The notes beneath the pieces are model-generated. The model did no database searches and was not told the DNA's origin. It was given only the letters and a program-made list of their open reading frames with translations. Below, one piece after another: positions 11,906 to 25,972 of a DNA stretch of 64,000 bases. The position numbers and the translations under genes were made by a program. Where the stretch lies: contig JAHLKC010000003.1 of assembly GCA_025449115.1 (NCBI GenBank), positions 547,371 to 611,370 of the forward strand. The letters run 5' to 3'. This DNA comes from Chytridium lagenaria. Its lineage: Eukaryota; Chytridiomycota; Chytridiomycetes; Chytridiales; Chytridiaceae. Every line of letters starts with the position of its first letter. The first letter of the stretch is position 1.

Positions 11906-13871
11906 TTAAAAGATACAGGTAATAATAAAGGATGAGGGTATGTCAGGGGTGCGCAGATAGAAAGCTAGAAAACAAGGGGAAACGGAGGAGAGCATTAGAG
12001 CGTTTATAAGCAAGTGATCTTGAGGGAAAATAACGAATAAGGAACCAACTTCAAGCCCCTTCTTCGCTTTTGACTCGTCCTCCAAAGGTCTCACACTCTC
12101 ATATACACTGCCAAGCACTCTCAACGCCTCAACCCTTCTCTCCTAATCTCTCTCGACGCCTTCTCGTCACCCAAAACCCTATCACAAACTTCCCTTAACA
12201 CTGACTCCACCTCAATTTGGACCCCCTCCACAAAGCCTCAAGCCCCTTGCTCGCAGCATCCGCCTCAAGCTTCTGTCTCAACTCCCTCTCCTCCGCCGTC
12301 ATCTGATACTCCTCATCATCATCGGTTGACGTCGCGTCCTTCTTTTTCGTTTCAGCATCTACACCGTCCCCTTTCGTCGCCGTCCCATTCTCCTTCCCAG
12401 GCTCACCGACCGCCGCATCCTCCTTCTTCTTCCCATCCTTCTTCTTTCCATCTCCTGCAACTTGGCAAACGACTCTGAAGATCAATCGCCGTCTTAAATG
12501 TCCCAACCGTTTCACCCACAATAGTGCCTTCTCCCTTACAACCCCCATCCATCTGCTCCCAATCCCAAAAGCCTCTTCAACATAGACCTTCTCAATCAAT
12601 CTTGGCCGCATGCTGAGAGCCTTAAGGGTACGTTACCCGATAGCATGTAAAGCTCTACACCATACGACTTCTCCTCAACCCGTCCGCCTCAATCATCACA
12701 ATGTTCCTGAATTATCTAGACTTCCGTGGCAAGTGCTCAATGTTGCGCCAACAGGCGAGGTTCCGTTTTCAGGGTACGGGAACGATTCTGTATACACCAA
12801 AAGCTTTGTAATGAGCTTGGCCTCTAGAGTCGATATTCTGGCTTGGCGTACTTCAATACGGTCTTCGGGTCCCATCATATTGTCTGGTTTACTTTCGTCC
12901 GCACCACCATCTTTTGACATCATAGCCATGGCATCTCTGAAATCTTTGCGATAGAGATTTCGCCGATAATATCCGTAAATCGGCCACCACGAATTGTTGC
13001 TTAAAGAATTCTTCGGGTCGATAAAGACAGAGTCGGAATTGCCGTTGGCGTTGTTTCCGTACATGTTGTACGCAGATCGCCGTGCAGGATCAGAGAGACT
13101 ATCGGCACAAGATTCGAGCAATAATATTACGGAGCAAGATTAAAAGCGACGTACAAAAAAGAAAGCGGACAAGGTAAGGTAAACATAATAACAGAAAATA
13201 ATGTACCTTGATAAGCTTCAGATATCTTCTTAAAAGTCTCCTCTGCATGAGTCATCCCTGTTCTTATCGGGGTGATGCTTAATCGCCATAGCATAGTACG
13301 CCTTCTTGATCTGGCGGAGTAGCTGACACCTCGACTCCAAGAAGATCATAATACTCTCGATCCACAGGGTTTTCATCTTTTTATAGTCAAAAGGAACAGC
13401 AAGGTCAACATTAAGGCCAAAAAAAGGATAGAATGAAAGTGTCAAGTAAAGACTGCCTCATTACCTACCCCATCTTTCCAAAGCTTTACTGTTTTTCTTC
13501 TTCTGCTGTTGTTGTTGCTGCTGTTGCTCTTTTGTTGTTGTTGTGATTGCTGCTTGCCTGTGGTATCCAAACCTCCTCCATTCGATGTCAGAACTCCTCC
13601 CCGATCCAGCATACCCATTAGTAGTTGAAGACATGTCGAACGATTAATAGGTGGCGCATCCGGATCGGCAGCGGCTTGAACTCGAAGGCTATCCTTCTTG
13701 ACGGTATTTATGGTGAGGCAGGAGAAGCATTGAACTTGGTAAGAGGGCCATCGGATTCAGATGTGGAGGAAGGGGTGACGGGAATGGAGAATTCTTGGCG
13801 ACCTTGCATTCAGTGCAGCGGGTGGCGGCACTTGGGCGCGGACGACGGGATTGAATGACAGTGGCCGTCAT
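11906..13871 (-). CDS. J-domain co-chaperone of the CAJ1/DJP1 (DNAJ-X) type
   Basis: A type III J protein that stimulates Hsp70 ATPase. The J domain reads YYDLLGVEVSATP, then KKAYYAMAIKHHPDKN with the obligatory HPD, then TFKKISEAYQ and SDPARRSAYNMYG. It is followed by the DNAJ-X region: FKQQF and IIGEISIAK, then DFRDAMAMMSKDGG, VYVEEAFGIGSRW, and the hallmark GLEALWRGSKL continuing as EVESVLREVCDRVLGDE and ALRVLGSVYESVRPLED. An extra N-terminal extension (MTATVIQSRRPRP..., Gln-rich) precedes the J domain. The gene is interrupted by at least six single-base frame changes, three within about 90 bp near 13,000, always at places where the family consensus continues in another frame. The C-terminal end at 11906 is approximate. 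Confidence 0.82.
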
Positions 13872-14699
13872 GTCTATATTGTCCTGTAAAGCAGGATCTT
13901 TCTGTCTTGCTGAAAGTTCCTCGGGATATATTTACTTAATATAGATTGCTCCAACGGTGACACTGTCCTATGCAGCAAACGGCTTTCAGCAGTAGCGACG
14001 GTGAAGTAAGCTGGTAGCGAGAATTGGCTTGTACCTTCGGAGTCGTTCGGAATGAAAAAGGCTCGAAATCCACCCACTTGATTTTTTTTTCATCTTTTCT
14101 TTGTGCGCGGCTATGACATCAATGATAACAGATAAGTGAACGTAGTCAAAGATACTCTGGTCAAGAAAACGTACGTCAACCGTCTATTTCACCACGTAAA
14201 TTCGCGACATCCCAGCTAGAAAACAATATTTCCCAATGCGCGAGAAGATAAAAAAGAAAAGTGCACGGATGAGGCAGAGCAGTGCCTTTCAAAAAGAAAA
14301 GGAAAGAAACATGACAGAAAACATATCCGCAAGGAAGATAGGGAGTATCCTGTCGAATAAAATCATAAAGAAGGCGGAGGCGAAAAAAACGTGCAAAAAG
14401 ATGAGAAGATAAACACCAAAACAATAAGTAAATTTAACATTCTCGTCGATAGAGAAAAATTGGTACGCGGCAAGCAGGTAAAATACAAAGAACCAAAGAG
14501 GAAGTTGAAAGAAGAGAAAGCTTAAGGATGAAGCTAGGAATGGATAAATCATCCAGTAAAACAATATAATTATCAACCCAACATCGACCATAAAAGAACC
14601 ATCCACTAGCAAAAACGCGTGTGCTTTTTTAGTCTACGCACCCTCTTTAATCACAACAAAAGGAATCGTCGAACAGGCCATATATATACATGGGGCCTA
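13872..14699. other. Intergenic region between J-protein and CPOX genes
   Basis: Only short hydrophobic minus-strand reading frames (about 14176-14612) without splice logic or recognisable motifs are present. I see no gene here. It should contain the J-protein promoter and the CPOX 3' UTR. Confidence 0.5.
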
Positions 14700-16254
<1,555 letters not shown>

Positions 16255-16695
16255 TCTTTCGGTCTTTAGTAGATCGGAAGAGAACTTTTTCAACCAAAAA
16301 AAGGCAAAAGTTCTGGTTGAGAATGCAGCCTGGATACTACCGCCTCCTACGACGTGCAGTGCAGGTTGTTCGGAAGGAGTATGGGGGATGTCCGCCTGCT
16401 GGTTTTTCTCTCAAACTCCAACTTTTCAGTTTTTCTGTGAGCCCCAGTGATTCACCCGACAAAAAGTTGACAAAAGTCACCAAGAACAAAAAAAATGGAG
16501 TGATCTCCCTGTCACTCTAAAAAACTATAAAAAAATGGCGGATTGCCGTCTTCCTCAAAGATCACCCTGTTCTTCAATGGACTGCAGTAACCGTCTTGAA
16601 ATAAATGCCCTGTCAATGGTCCCCGGGGAATCTCTGTGTGTTTTTTCCCCTGTTTCTTTCACACCATCAACACACTCTCCTCAGGAAAAGGCAAA
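16255..16695. promoter_or_regulatory. Divergent intergenic region between CPOX (-) and triplicated-domain gene (+)
   Basis: The two genes are transcribed away from each other, so both promoters should lie here. No TATA box or defined factor site is clear enough to call. Short A/T runs at about 16490-16530. Confidence 0.35.
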
Positions 16696-19600
16696 ATGCT
16701 TCCGCTTCGACGAGGCGACCTTCTGGAGGTCGTTCTCATGTTGATATCCATCTTCATGGAAGCAACTGAACGAGCATGGCTAGATTTCTGCAATGTGGTC
16801 AACGTCGTATTCACAAACATCTCCATCCTCTGTGGTAGCAGACGGCAACGCTTCAGGGGTACTAGCAGACGGCAACGCTTCAAGGGTACTAGCAGACGGC
16901 AACCCTTCAAAGGCTCATTATCAATCTCGCGAGAATCACCCATACTACAGCAACAACCTCCAACGGCAACATTACCTCAACATCGTACCAACACCACCCT
17001 CTTCAAGGCCTCAGCCCATGTGGAAGGTATTTAACTCATGCTCTGACAATTGTATTTTGATCCCCAATTTGTCACCCAATATGCAGGCCAGAAGGATAAG
17101 TTAAGCGTTGACGAGGAATGGCGGCAGCAAAGACATCAAGGGCAGGCGATACCCTTGGAAGGTCAACAGTATATGCTTGATCTGACGGCGAATACTCAAA
17201 AAATGGGCGTGTACCAGGTTACCGTGCACAGATACTTCAAATACCGATGACGCTTGAGGACGGCAGAGAAGGTAAAAGTTCGATCATTTTTGACATGGGT
17301 ATTAATCTTCGTCGTTTACTTCATAAGGCGACGACGAATGGAAGTGGAGGTATAACCCCATTTTATTACGACGGAGGTCGGCATTTGAGAGAGAACGCTG
17401 GCTGAGAGACAGCAGGGAAAAGCTCTTAAAAAAATACACGGAACATTCAACGCCAAATCATTCATCGTCCCTGCTTTCACAGGAAACGGAAACCAGTATC
17501 CAGAGGATGTCGTCTTGTCCGCTCCTCGGAAGCAGATGTATGCTCAAGCACCCGAAGAGCCGCTTTTAGCCGAGGACGGCTGGATCACCCCTGCGTCCCG
17601 TCGGCTTACGTTGGACCGCATCAAGTCTGAGGCTTTGCTGTTGAAAGGTAAAGGCCCTTGTCACTATTTACTCATACTAACCCTAATCCTATTCAAGCTC
17701 CGAGTTCTTCTACTGTAAGCCCCAGTATTAATGTTAAGGCCACGGCAACAGAGGCTGCGGAGACTTCTTTTCCCATAAATCCTGTTTTTACCGAGGATAA
17801 AGCTACAGATACCGCGGATACTTCGAAGACCGCGGAACTTACACGCTTACCGGAAGAGCGGCCTGATGGCGCACCAGGTAATCCCTTTTTGTATATGTGT
17901 TCGATTATTTAACATCCAATTCAGATCTACCGACAAACACGGTGTCCTTTACTTATGCGCCTGTTCCGACCTCCGTCCCATGCCTTGCACCTGCACTTCC
18001 TCCTCCTCCGCCTACTCATCCTTCGAGCTTCTTCGCTTCCCCTGAGCTCAGCAAAATGCGTTAGAGTAGGCCAACCCTTCAACTCCACCGCAAGCCTTGC
18101 TCCTGAAGCTCCTCCTCCGCCTCTTCAGCCGTCTGTTTTCTTCGATAAACCGACTGGATCGTACCCAGTTTCCGCGGTTGTGGATGTTTCGGTCAGCACT
18201 GTCTTACTTGTCAACTCAACCGCAAGTGTGCACCTGCAGATGCCCCACCTCCTCTTCAGCCTTCTGCTTCTTTGCGTGGCAAATGGAATCGCTCCCAGCT
18301 CCCATGTTCATGCATATTTCGCCGAGCTTTGCAAATGAAGGTCCAGTTCATCCTTTTGCCAACGTGCCCTTGCACCTTCTTCCGCCCACTCTCCCCATTA
18401 CCGCTGCTCCGACTTTGGATAAGGCATCGCCTACCCACATGCCATCACCATCACTTCATACTCGGTGCCTGAATATCAATTTCAAGCCGCACCATCCATG
18501 ACAATGGCGGCGCCTGCTCGTCAGTATCAGGCAATCACCTCTGGAATCTCGTCAGTTTCTTTGCCCGTGGCGGCCCACAACTCCTTCATACAACGAAGCA
18601 GCCAGAATATCGACGCACCCCAGACATCGTTCCACTTAGCTTTAATTAAACGGAAGAAGAAGTTGGCGGAACTGGAGGAAGCAAAGAGTGGGAGGCGGAA
18701 GTTGAGTGCGACGGCACTCACAAAGCCAAAAGTGACGACGGCGATGGGAGCTGTTAGGAAGGCGAAAGTTGGGGATGGAGCACTGCCGGAAAAAATTAAA
18801 GTCATGATGAAGACTGGTAAGAAGAACGCATGAGGATGATGGCGGGGTGGGAGCCCCTTCCATTTGCATCAATTGCATCCCCCGCGCCTCACGTGCCTCC
18901 AGCGCCGCTCCCTCAATCTGCTAAGGTGTCCATCCTTTGCTTCCTCGGCGATCTTAGGCAAGCTAAACCGTACACTGGTAAGCTCAAATATCAGCTGATG
19001 TATATTTTTTTTTAATGTTGTGGTGATTCTTTCATTAACGTTGTATTTTACAGACCCCAAAACCAAGATGAAGGGCGTGTGGTTCCTTCGTTCAGCTTTT
19101 ATCAGCAGTACTAAAGTATCAAGCGTCCGTGATGACCGCGGAAGTCATCGAAGCCTTTAACGCGTACCAGCAGGAATATGAGGAGCACATCAACATCCAA
19201 GTTCGGACTGGAGCCTTCTACCCTTTCTCAAAGATCATAGCTGATATCTTTGAGAAGCGGTGTGTTCTAGAGGATCAGAGAGCCAAAAAGCGAGGAGAAG
19301 CAGGTTGCGGACGTAAGGGTCCAACACGCAGCACTCGCTGTCACCTCTTCTCTACCAGGTATCCACTTCGGCTTCTGTGGGATCCTCTTCGGCTTTTCGG
19401 GATTCGCGTCGCTTCTTCCTCCATCGGCACTCAATCCCTCTGTGCAAAAGACCAGTCTGAATGTGAAGGCGCCTCACAGAAGTTTGTTTCACATGGCAGT
19501 GCTGATCGGAAGAAGAAGTTGATGGAAGCAGGCCGCAAGGAATGGAGGGAAAGTGGGGGCGACGACACTCCAAAGCCGAAAGCCACGACGGCGTAACTGT

Positions 19601-21084
19601 TGGAAAGGCGAAGTTGGCGGATCGATTCCGGGAAAGATCGTGGATATGTTGAAAATAAGCAAGGAAGACGCGATTCGGATGATCGCGGTTGGAGCCCGTC
19701 ATTTGTCGAGGATTCCCATCATCCGCCGCAGCGTCTACCTCCACTAAACTGTCGTATCTCCTGCTCCCCCCCTCAGTCGGCTGCTGATCTGTCAATTCTT
19801 CGCTTCTCGGCGACCTAAAGCAAGCCAAAGTGCTTACTGGTAAGCCGTTTACCTCAATGTTTTTCTTAAATGGGGTGATTTTTCGCCATGAACATTTTTT
19901 TTAATAATGTTACCCATTTGTACAGACCCAAAATCAAAGTTGAGAGGAGTTTGGTTCCCATCAAACCCCTATTATAGAGGGTACATTACATTCCGCGCAA
20001 CCTCGAGTAACGCGCAAACCATCCAAGCTCTCAGCGCGTACAAGCAGGAAGCCAGCGAAACCCCTGCCAATGCTAAAATTGGAGTATTCTATCCCTTCTC
20101 CAAAATTGCGGCAGACATTATCGAAAAGTATTATGTTATGCAGCCGCACAAAGCCAATGAACAGAGGAGACTGCAGAGTTTATCTATTGCTCAAATATCA
20201 ACTCTTGCGGACTTTATCTTAGAGTTTGGGGCGAACCCGTCGGGAGGTGAGGATGAGCCGATTTACGATATCGCAAGGGTTGCCCCGTTGCTGGGTCACC
20301 TTTTTCGTGCGGTTTCGACGACAGGTTAGTCGATCACTGGTCCTCACCCATCTTTTTTGTTTTAGCAAAGCCGTTTTTTTCCTTCTTTCATTTCATATGC
20401 AGGTAACCACTAAAGTCACCTTTTTAGACGCAAACGGAGTTAAGGGCTTTTGGTTCTATAGTCTAGATTTGGGGATAGATTCATTGATTACAAGGCAAAG
20501 GCTCTTGACAGCCGTGCCATTCAAGCGCTCAACAAAGCTAAAAGGAAGTGGGCGAACGCCGTACCAAGCCTTTCCCTGCGGGTGGAATCTTTTATAGCTT
20601 TAAGCAGCTTGCTCGTCGTGTGCGGATGAAATTTTATTACTTCAAGGACTTGGCAGACATAGAGGAGCTTGAAAGGAGGTCGACAGATAACGTTGAGACG
20701 CGTAAGGTGGCTACTGGGGTGACGGCGGAGACGATCGGAAAACCAAAGCCGAACGTGAAGACAGGGATGTCAGCTAGTGTTGTGAATGGAAAGAACATTG
20801 AGACGCGTAAGGTGGTTGCTGGGGTGAAGGTGGGGACTATCGGAAAAGCAAAGCCGAACGTGAAGATAGGGATGTCAGCTAATGCTGTAAATGCTCTTAA
20901 GAGTCATATCGCAGCGCTTCCTACGCAAGTGAACAAGCTGGGTTCTGTCAATGTCAGCCAGCCTGGTTCAAATTCGGCACCTGCTCAGCCTCAACTTCGT
21001 CCGATTGCGCCGGCCAACGTTCAATATACTCAGACCACTCTGCTTGGCCCTCAACTGCACCGCCTGCCATTCAACGTATTGTGA
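16696..21084 (+). CDS. Multi-exon protein containing three tandem copies of an unknown domain
   Basis: Not a recognised family. The 5' exon from Met 16696 includes three short 'GTSRRQRFKG'-like repeats (about 16840-16910). Splicing after 17030 into QKDKLSVDEEWRQQRHQG is phase-consistent. A charged segment (DDEWKWRYNPILLRRRSAFE), a Pro-rich stretch (about 17930-18440) and a basic linker (RKKKL...KPK.TTA) follow. Three exons then start in the same phase: 19054 (DPKTKMKGVWF...TGAFYPFSKIIADIFEK), 19926 (DPKSKLRGVWF...IGVFYPFSKIAADIIEK) and 20428 (DANGVKGFWF...GGIFYSFKQLARRVR). Frame changes are frequent. The stop is at 21084, or 21184 if a further shift is assumed. It may be more than one gene. 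Confidence 0.5.
19054..19839 (+). repeat. Exon/domain duplication copy 1
   Basis: A phase-1 exon opening with DPKTKMKGVWF and containing FNAYQQEYEEH and AFYPFSKIIADIFEK. Its 3' part is paralogous to the segment upstream of itself: SILCFLGDLRQAKPYT before this exon corresponds to SILRF...GDLKQAKVLT at its end. The duplicated unit is therefore exon plus linker. Confidence 0.75.
19926..20324 (+). repeat. Exon/domain duplication copy 2
   Basis: A phase-1 exon beginning DPKSKLRGVWF with ALSAYKQEASE and VFYPFSKIAADIIEKYY. It aligns residue by residue with copy 1 over about 80 residues and is itself uninterrupted, giving the best view of the domain. Confidence 0.8.
20428..20690 (+). repeat. Exon/domain duplication copy 3
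   Basis: A phase-1 exon beginning DANGVKGFWF, then (one frame change) AIQALNKAKRKW and GGIFYSFKQLARRVRMKFYY. It is more diverged than copies 1 and 2. It is followed by two short repeats with ETRKV and GKAKPNVK motifs (about 20690-20890). Confidence 0.7.
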
Positions 21085-21321
21085 ATGCTGTGAGGAGGAA
21101 TCGTGGTCAACAAAGTTGATGGAGGGTAGTTTTGAAAGGGCGGAGTGTTATTTTATGGGGACACTTAGTTGGGGACCGAGTTAAACCGAGATGTGTGAGG
21201 ATGCTTTGATGGCGAATCTTTGAGCCTGAGTGGGTGTCGAAGACGTATTTTAGGAGATAGTTCATTTTTAATGTTTTAGGACCGCTTACAAAATAAAGCA
21301 AATTAGAAAGGAAATATATTT

Positions 21322-21573
21322 ATGTTTGTTGACGGTGATTGTGTTTATGCGCGGGCTAGAGTCCTCGCGATACCTATTGAAAGCATTCTCATAAACTTGT
21401 CCCACAAAAAAATGTTTGAAGGCAGAGCGTTCTCGAGCAAGCACCATTCGACCACCATCTACATCCCAACCTCCGTGCAGTCGAAAGGCATTGAGGAGCT
21501 GACGATCGATGAGATTGAAGAGCGGGTAGCGAGGAATGAGAAGTTGATAGGAGACGGGTGGGTTATTTTGTGA
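21322..21573 (+). CDS. Small hypothetical reading frame
   Basis: Eighty-three residues with a plausible composition (ends RVARNEKLIGDGWVIL) but no recognised family and no clear splice partners. It could be an exon of a larger gene or non-coding. Confidence 0.2.
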   Translation: MFVDGDCVYARARVLAIPIESILINLSHKKMFEGRAFSSKHHSTTIYIPTSVQSKGIEELTIDEIEERVARNEKLIGDGWVIL

Positions 21574-21997
21574 AAGTAGTGGTTGGGTGGTGAAGTTTTG
21601 GAGTGGAGGAGATGGGAGAATTGGTTTGGATTTGTAAGGATGATAAGATGCAATACTCTGCAGGAAGTGCTGAATAATTAATGGATCAGACGGGACTGCA
21701 TGTGAAATTTCGACATCGATGTCAAGGATTCGGGGTGATTGAGTTGGATTGAGACCATGTGCTATGCGGAGGTATGGAAATGTCTATGAGAACACAGCAA
21801 GTGAATAGGACCCAATGGAATTTTATAGAGCTGGAAACTATTGAATGGACATCGTGGCTATGGTTTTAGGATTTATTTTGCCATGAGCAAAAGTAGAAAT
21901 TCGAATAAAAACAACGAGTGTCCAGGAATTTGCGATTTCTTTCTGAACATTAATCCTTGAGAGAGTCATTTAATCATTAGATGATGAAGTTTATCAG

Positions 21998-22874
21998 TTG
22001 CGCCCGAAGTGGACCTGGATCGGGATGAAAAAGGCACGCAAAAACAGGTGTTCATTGATGGTTTATGAGGGTATCCTCGGGCTTAGTATGTCGCTTCCAG
22101 GGATGCCTTTGTATTCAAGTCCTAATCCCTATATTTTCTACCATGCCTTATCCTATACACGTATTGATATCACGCTTTCCGTGATAACATCCATTTCTCA
22201 ATTTCCCCAAATCTAACTCTCCCGTCAGCTCCTTTATGGTCCAAACTCCCCGATAAAGGCACGAAAATCCTCACTACAACCACCCTACTCAAAGACCGAC
22301 TATCGCTTTTAAAGCTCGAACCCTCTCAAGAGACGAATGCGGATATAGATGTGTTGAGTTCAGTGATGAGGAAGATGCAGCTGGAGAAGGATATGGAGAC
22401 GGAGGTACTTAAGTGAGGGAATTGAAAAGTTGAGGTTGGATCAACGGAAGAAGACGGTTGTCCAAGAAGGATTGAGGAGAACAGAGCAGGATGAAGGCTG
22501 CATTGAAGGTTCAAAGGGGCTCGGTGAGTGAATTTTACGTGATTTTTTTTGATGCCTGTTCGTGTTTTATTACATTAGTTCTAACATGATATTGTTGTTA
22601 TTTGCAGAAAGTTGCTGTTTTGCAGCTGGAAGGATCTCGTAAAATTGGGAGAAGAAAACCCGAGATGCAGTAAGGATGACTATTCCCCTGTTCCTTTCAC
22701 TTTTACTTTTTTATCCATGATTGGAAGCCTTCATATGCGTATTAATCTTACGCGATTTACCAGGAACGTAAAGCCATGGCCGCTGAAGCTAAAGCCAAAC
22801 TCGAAGCCACCGCGTTATCAGCTACCGCTGCACCCGTCCGTCAACTCAAATTCGATCTTTTGCGTAGTCTTCTC

Positions 22875-22906
<32 letters not shown>

Positions 22907-23020
22907 ACGATATATTTCTGACACTGGAATAGTTTCCAAAGACGAAAAAAGTTGAAGGTGACGATTCGGAGACACAAGGAGGAGGATGAGAGTACGGATG
23001 AATCGGATATGGAATTATGA
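21998..23020 (+). CDS. Charged, helix-rich hypothetical protein, several exons
   Basis: Coding-like exons: 22216-22520 (LWSKLPDKGTKILTTTTLLK, then DIDVLSSVMRKMQLEKDMET), 22609-22670 (KVAVLQLEGSRKIGRRKPEM), 22764-22876 (AAEAKAKLEATALSATAAPV, then RQLKFDLLRSLL) and 22932-23020 (RRKKLKVTIRRHKEEDESTD, ending DMEL). Splice signals gtgagt and gtaagg are present. Upstream start unknown. A 30-T tract lies in the last intron. Probably a coiled-coil or nuclear protein; function not known. Confidence 0.35.
22876..22905 (+). repeat. Poly-T tract (30 nt)
   Basis: An uninterrupted run of 30 T inside a probable intron, close to the 3' splice site, where it could act as an extended polypyrimidine tract. It may also be the poly-A tail of an inserted retrosequence on the other strand, but no flanking element is visible. 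Confidence 0.85.
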
Positions 23021-23796
23021 GTGAGGTTTAGGGACGATGATACGTGTATGATACGTGTTCGAGAGCGTTGGGAGGATGGGGACTGACGGTGCGTATCGCG
23101 TTTGATCAAGGGATTAGTGACGTGTGCACTTGAAGGCTGAGTGGATGCGCAGTATTGTCTGCGGTAGGAAGTCGCAGGAACCCAAGTTTTTTATTATTTG
23201 TGTTTTTTTGTTTTTTTTTTTTCAGCAGAGAAGCATTTATTTAATATACCCGATGAAAAACGAAGTGAGGCTCTTTTCCATTTTGTTTTTTTTTTTTTGT
23301 TTTGTTGGTGAAGGGGACTCGGAACTAACGTAAAATGGTCATCCACGATTTACCGTCATTGTGACGAATGTCTGCATGTATCGGACAAACCATTGTTACG
23401 CGAAATGAAGCGGCGCCTTCTCCTTGTTGGTGTGTGAGTCCTTCAAGAAAAAATGGATGATATCCATTTCGTTAAAAAAATAGGTAAAACTGAGAGTAAT
23501 GCTTTCACAGACGTTGGTTTTTTTTTGGTTATATAAATCACGCACAAGACGCCAAAACCTCCAACACTAAAAACACTCAAAGAAGAAACTACAAAATAAA
23601 AAAAAAGGCACGAGGTTTCAGCAAATAAAACAAAGGAAAGAGGCGAAAGAATCCAAGGGGAAACGCTCTGGTCCTATTCACAAATAACGAGAAATAGGAT
23701 CAGAAGATTTCTGGAAAACGGCGAGAAGGGGAAAGGAATGGTCGGTTGTAGTTCTTTTTTTGCATCGTCGCTTATCCTTCAGGAAAAGGTCCCGCT
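23021..23796. other. Intergenic, convergent 3' ends
   Basis: A/T-rich with T-runs at 23200-23225 and 23284-23300. No gene with splice or homology support. It probably contains the 3' UTRs of the upstream plus-strand gene and the downstream minus-strand universal stress protein. Confidence 0.5.
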
Positions 23797-24562
23797 TTAC
23801 ATAATGAAGGGGGACTTGGAACGCCTCCTCTGCTTGGAAGCATCGATACGGCCACGCTCGTCGGCGGTGGTGAGACGAGCGACAATAACAGGACACTTGG
23901 CGTTAGCAATGCAGTATCCAGAGGTAGAGCCGACGAGGAAACTTTAAAAGAAAGTTATTAATTTATCGATTGTAAAAGAAAGGAGGTAAAAACAAGATAA
24001 TGACTCACCCCTCCATGTGGGACTTTCCGGCGGAACCGAGGACCATGACATCGGGCTCGGTCTCCTCAACAAGGGTGCAGAGAAGCTTGCCGGCCTCCTT
24101 GTAGCTGCCCTGGAGGATCTTGACGGCGAGCTTGACGTCGACAAGGGTGGACTGGTAGGTAGCTCTCAACAAGGTCTTGACACGGGAGAGGGCCTGAAAG
24201 GCATATGATGCGTGTGATTAGAATAGATTGAGAGAATAGATTGAGAGAAGCGATTGTAGCAAGAGTCTTGAGGAATGATCCTATTGAATCCAGCATGCAT
24301 GCGAAAAGAAATAAAGGTGCCAAGCAATCCATGCACTCATCGGATATGAGATGAATACAATTGATGTACTTACGGCATCCTTGTCATCATCCTTCTGGAT
24401 GACGATGGCAACGGTGAGCTTGTCCTCGTTTGACTTGACGATGTACTCGAAAGTCCAGTGAAGGGCAGCGATGGAGTGGTCAGACTCGTCGAGAGCAAAG
24501 AGGATGGTCTTGCCAGCAGCGGCAGCGGCGGGAGCAGCAGTTCCGGGGGGAGCGAGAGACAT
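23797..24562 (-). CDS. Universal stress protein (UspA domain)
   Basis: A single-domain Usp fold protein that usually binds ATP/AMP. Three exons: 24374-24562, 24009-24193 and 23797-23941, with clean GT-AG introns and matching phases. Motifs: KTILFALDESDHSIAALHWT (beta1 with the conserved Asp), VKILQGSYKEAGKLLCTLVE, and the nucleotide-binding signature VMVLGSAGKSHMEGFLVGST (G-2x-G-9x-G(S/T) pattern), then KCPVIVARL. The start MSLAPPG was chosen over an upstream Met at 24664 because the Ala-rich leader directly precedes the domain. Intact frame. One of the best-resolved small genes in the window. Confidence 0.9.
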
Positions 24563-25972
24563 GATAGATGGGTTGTGGGGATCAGGAGATTCTGGGTTGA
24601 AAAAATATTTAATTCGGGGGTACCTTTTGATGATCGAAACCTCGGGATTTTTCTGGTTCGACAACGTTTTTTGAGCCGTTTGTTGATCTCAACCCCCCCT
24701 TCGTTTCGCCTATCGATTTTGAACCAACAACGTTTGCCTTCCGTTTTGCATGTGTCTGTGTAAGGGATACTTTGGTTTTGTTGTGTGTGCGTGAGTGTGG
24801 GTTGCCAAAAAAAAGTTCGTATGATATGGATGAGGAAATTGGCTGTTTAATCCAAGTGCATTCAGGGTCCGATAGAATGAGTGGATCTACCCAAGTTTGT
24901 TGTCATCATTTTATCTTTTGCTCTAGGATTGATTCTGCCATGCTTTAAGGGTATCGCGCATGAAGAGCCTTATCGTGGGACGGTGACCTGATATGCGGGT
25001 TCTTGGAGAGATTCTTGAACAGCGTCATTAGTAATGCGGTTTCTGTCTCTTACTATCTTCTTCCCATGTCGGTGAACCATCTGATCATCTGTAGGCTGTG
25101 GTTTCAGAATCTGAAACCATCGACAGACGATACCATCCAACAGTTCCTATCATCAAAACTCGGATAAGTCTTCCTTTCTGGTTATCAGTCTTCAAGTGTT
25201 TTATCGATTTTTGCCTGCAAGGCTCGGCGTGGACATTACTTTATTGGATATGGAAATTACATTTGTTGATAAGTCTCGAAGAAACGATATATTTTTTTTG
25301 TCCTGTTTTATATTCTTTTATATTGTCACTGTTCCTGTTCAAAATCAAGTTTTGTATTCTTCTCCTGGCCACGCACTTTGAGAATCTACTGCATTATCCA
25401 AACTGCGCTACCACCGTCTCTTCCAATGCGCATTAAGGCCTTTTCAAACAAGAATTTTCCAACCTCCACTTTCTTTTCACTTTCTTGAGTTGGCTCCCCT
25501 CACTTTCTTTCATAGTCAAAAAAACATATAACTTTTAGCGTGTTTGATGCTGCTTTGGCTCGCTTTTCTTCAAATGGCAGGTGGTTGCAATCCTCTCTCC
25601 TGCCAACTATGGCAGTTTGAACCAACCTTTCTGTTTCGTCCTACTGCAGAGATTTTTCAGTACTTTCATACCGTTGTAAGTTGCCAGTCCTAGTGTTGTA
25701 GACCTCCTCGTTGAAGCGTCACATCACATCATCATCATCATCATCATCATCGTCACCATTCGTATATTATCCATCCTCTCGCTGCATCCAGTCATCAGCA
25801 ATTCACTCGTGCTCATCATACTTGATTTTGTTTTAAAAAATAGGATTTCTACGCACTCTATTCATGAGCGGCTAGGCTTGCTGAGAAACCATCACTCAAA
25901 CCTCATTTATTACCGGATCATACAGAACACTCTTATCTATCTAGATCAGCATCAGCTTCATCATCATCATTG
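24563..25972. other. Intergenic region with ATC microsatellite
   Basis: No gene supported over 1.4 kb. It contains an (ATC)n run at about 25728-25751 and T/C-rich stretches upstream of the GTPase gene start. The promoters of the stress protein (-) and the large GTPase gene (+) must both lie here because they diverge. Confidence 0.5.

Noticed and set aside
14176..14612. Hydrophobic small protein on the minus strand
   Set aside because: Two overlapping frames are equally hydrophobic because the DNA is T-rich on that strand. No splice or homology support.
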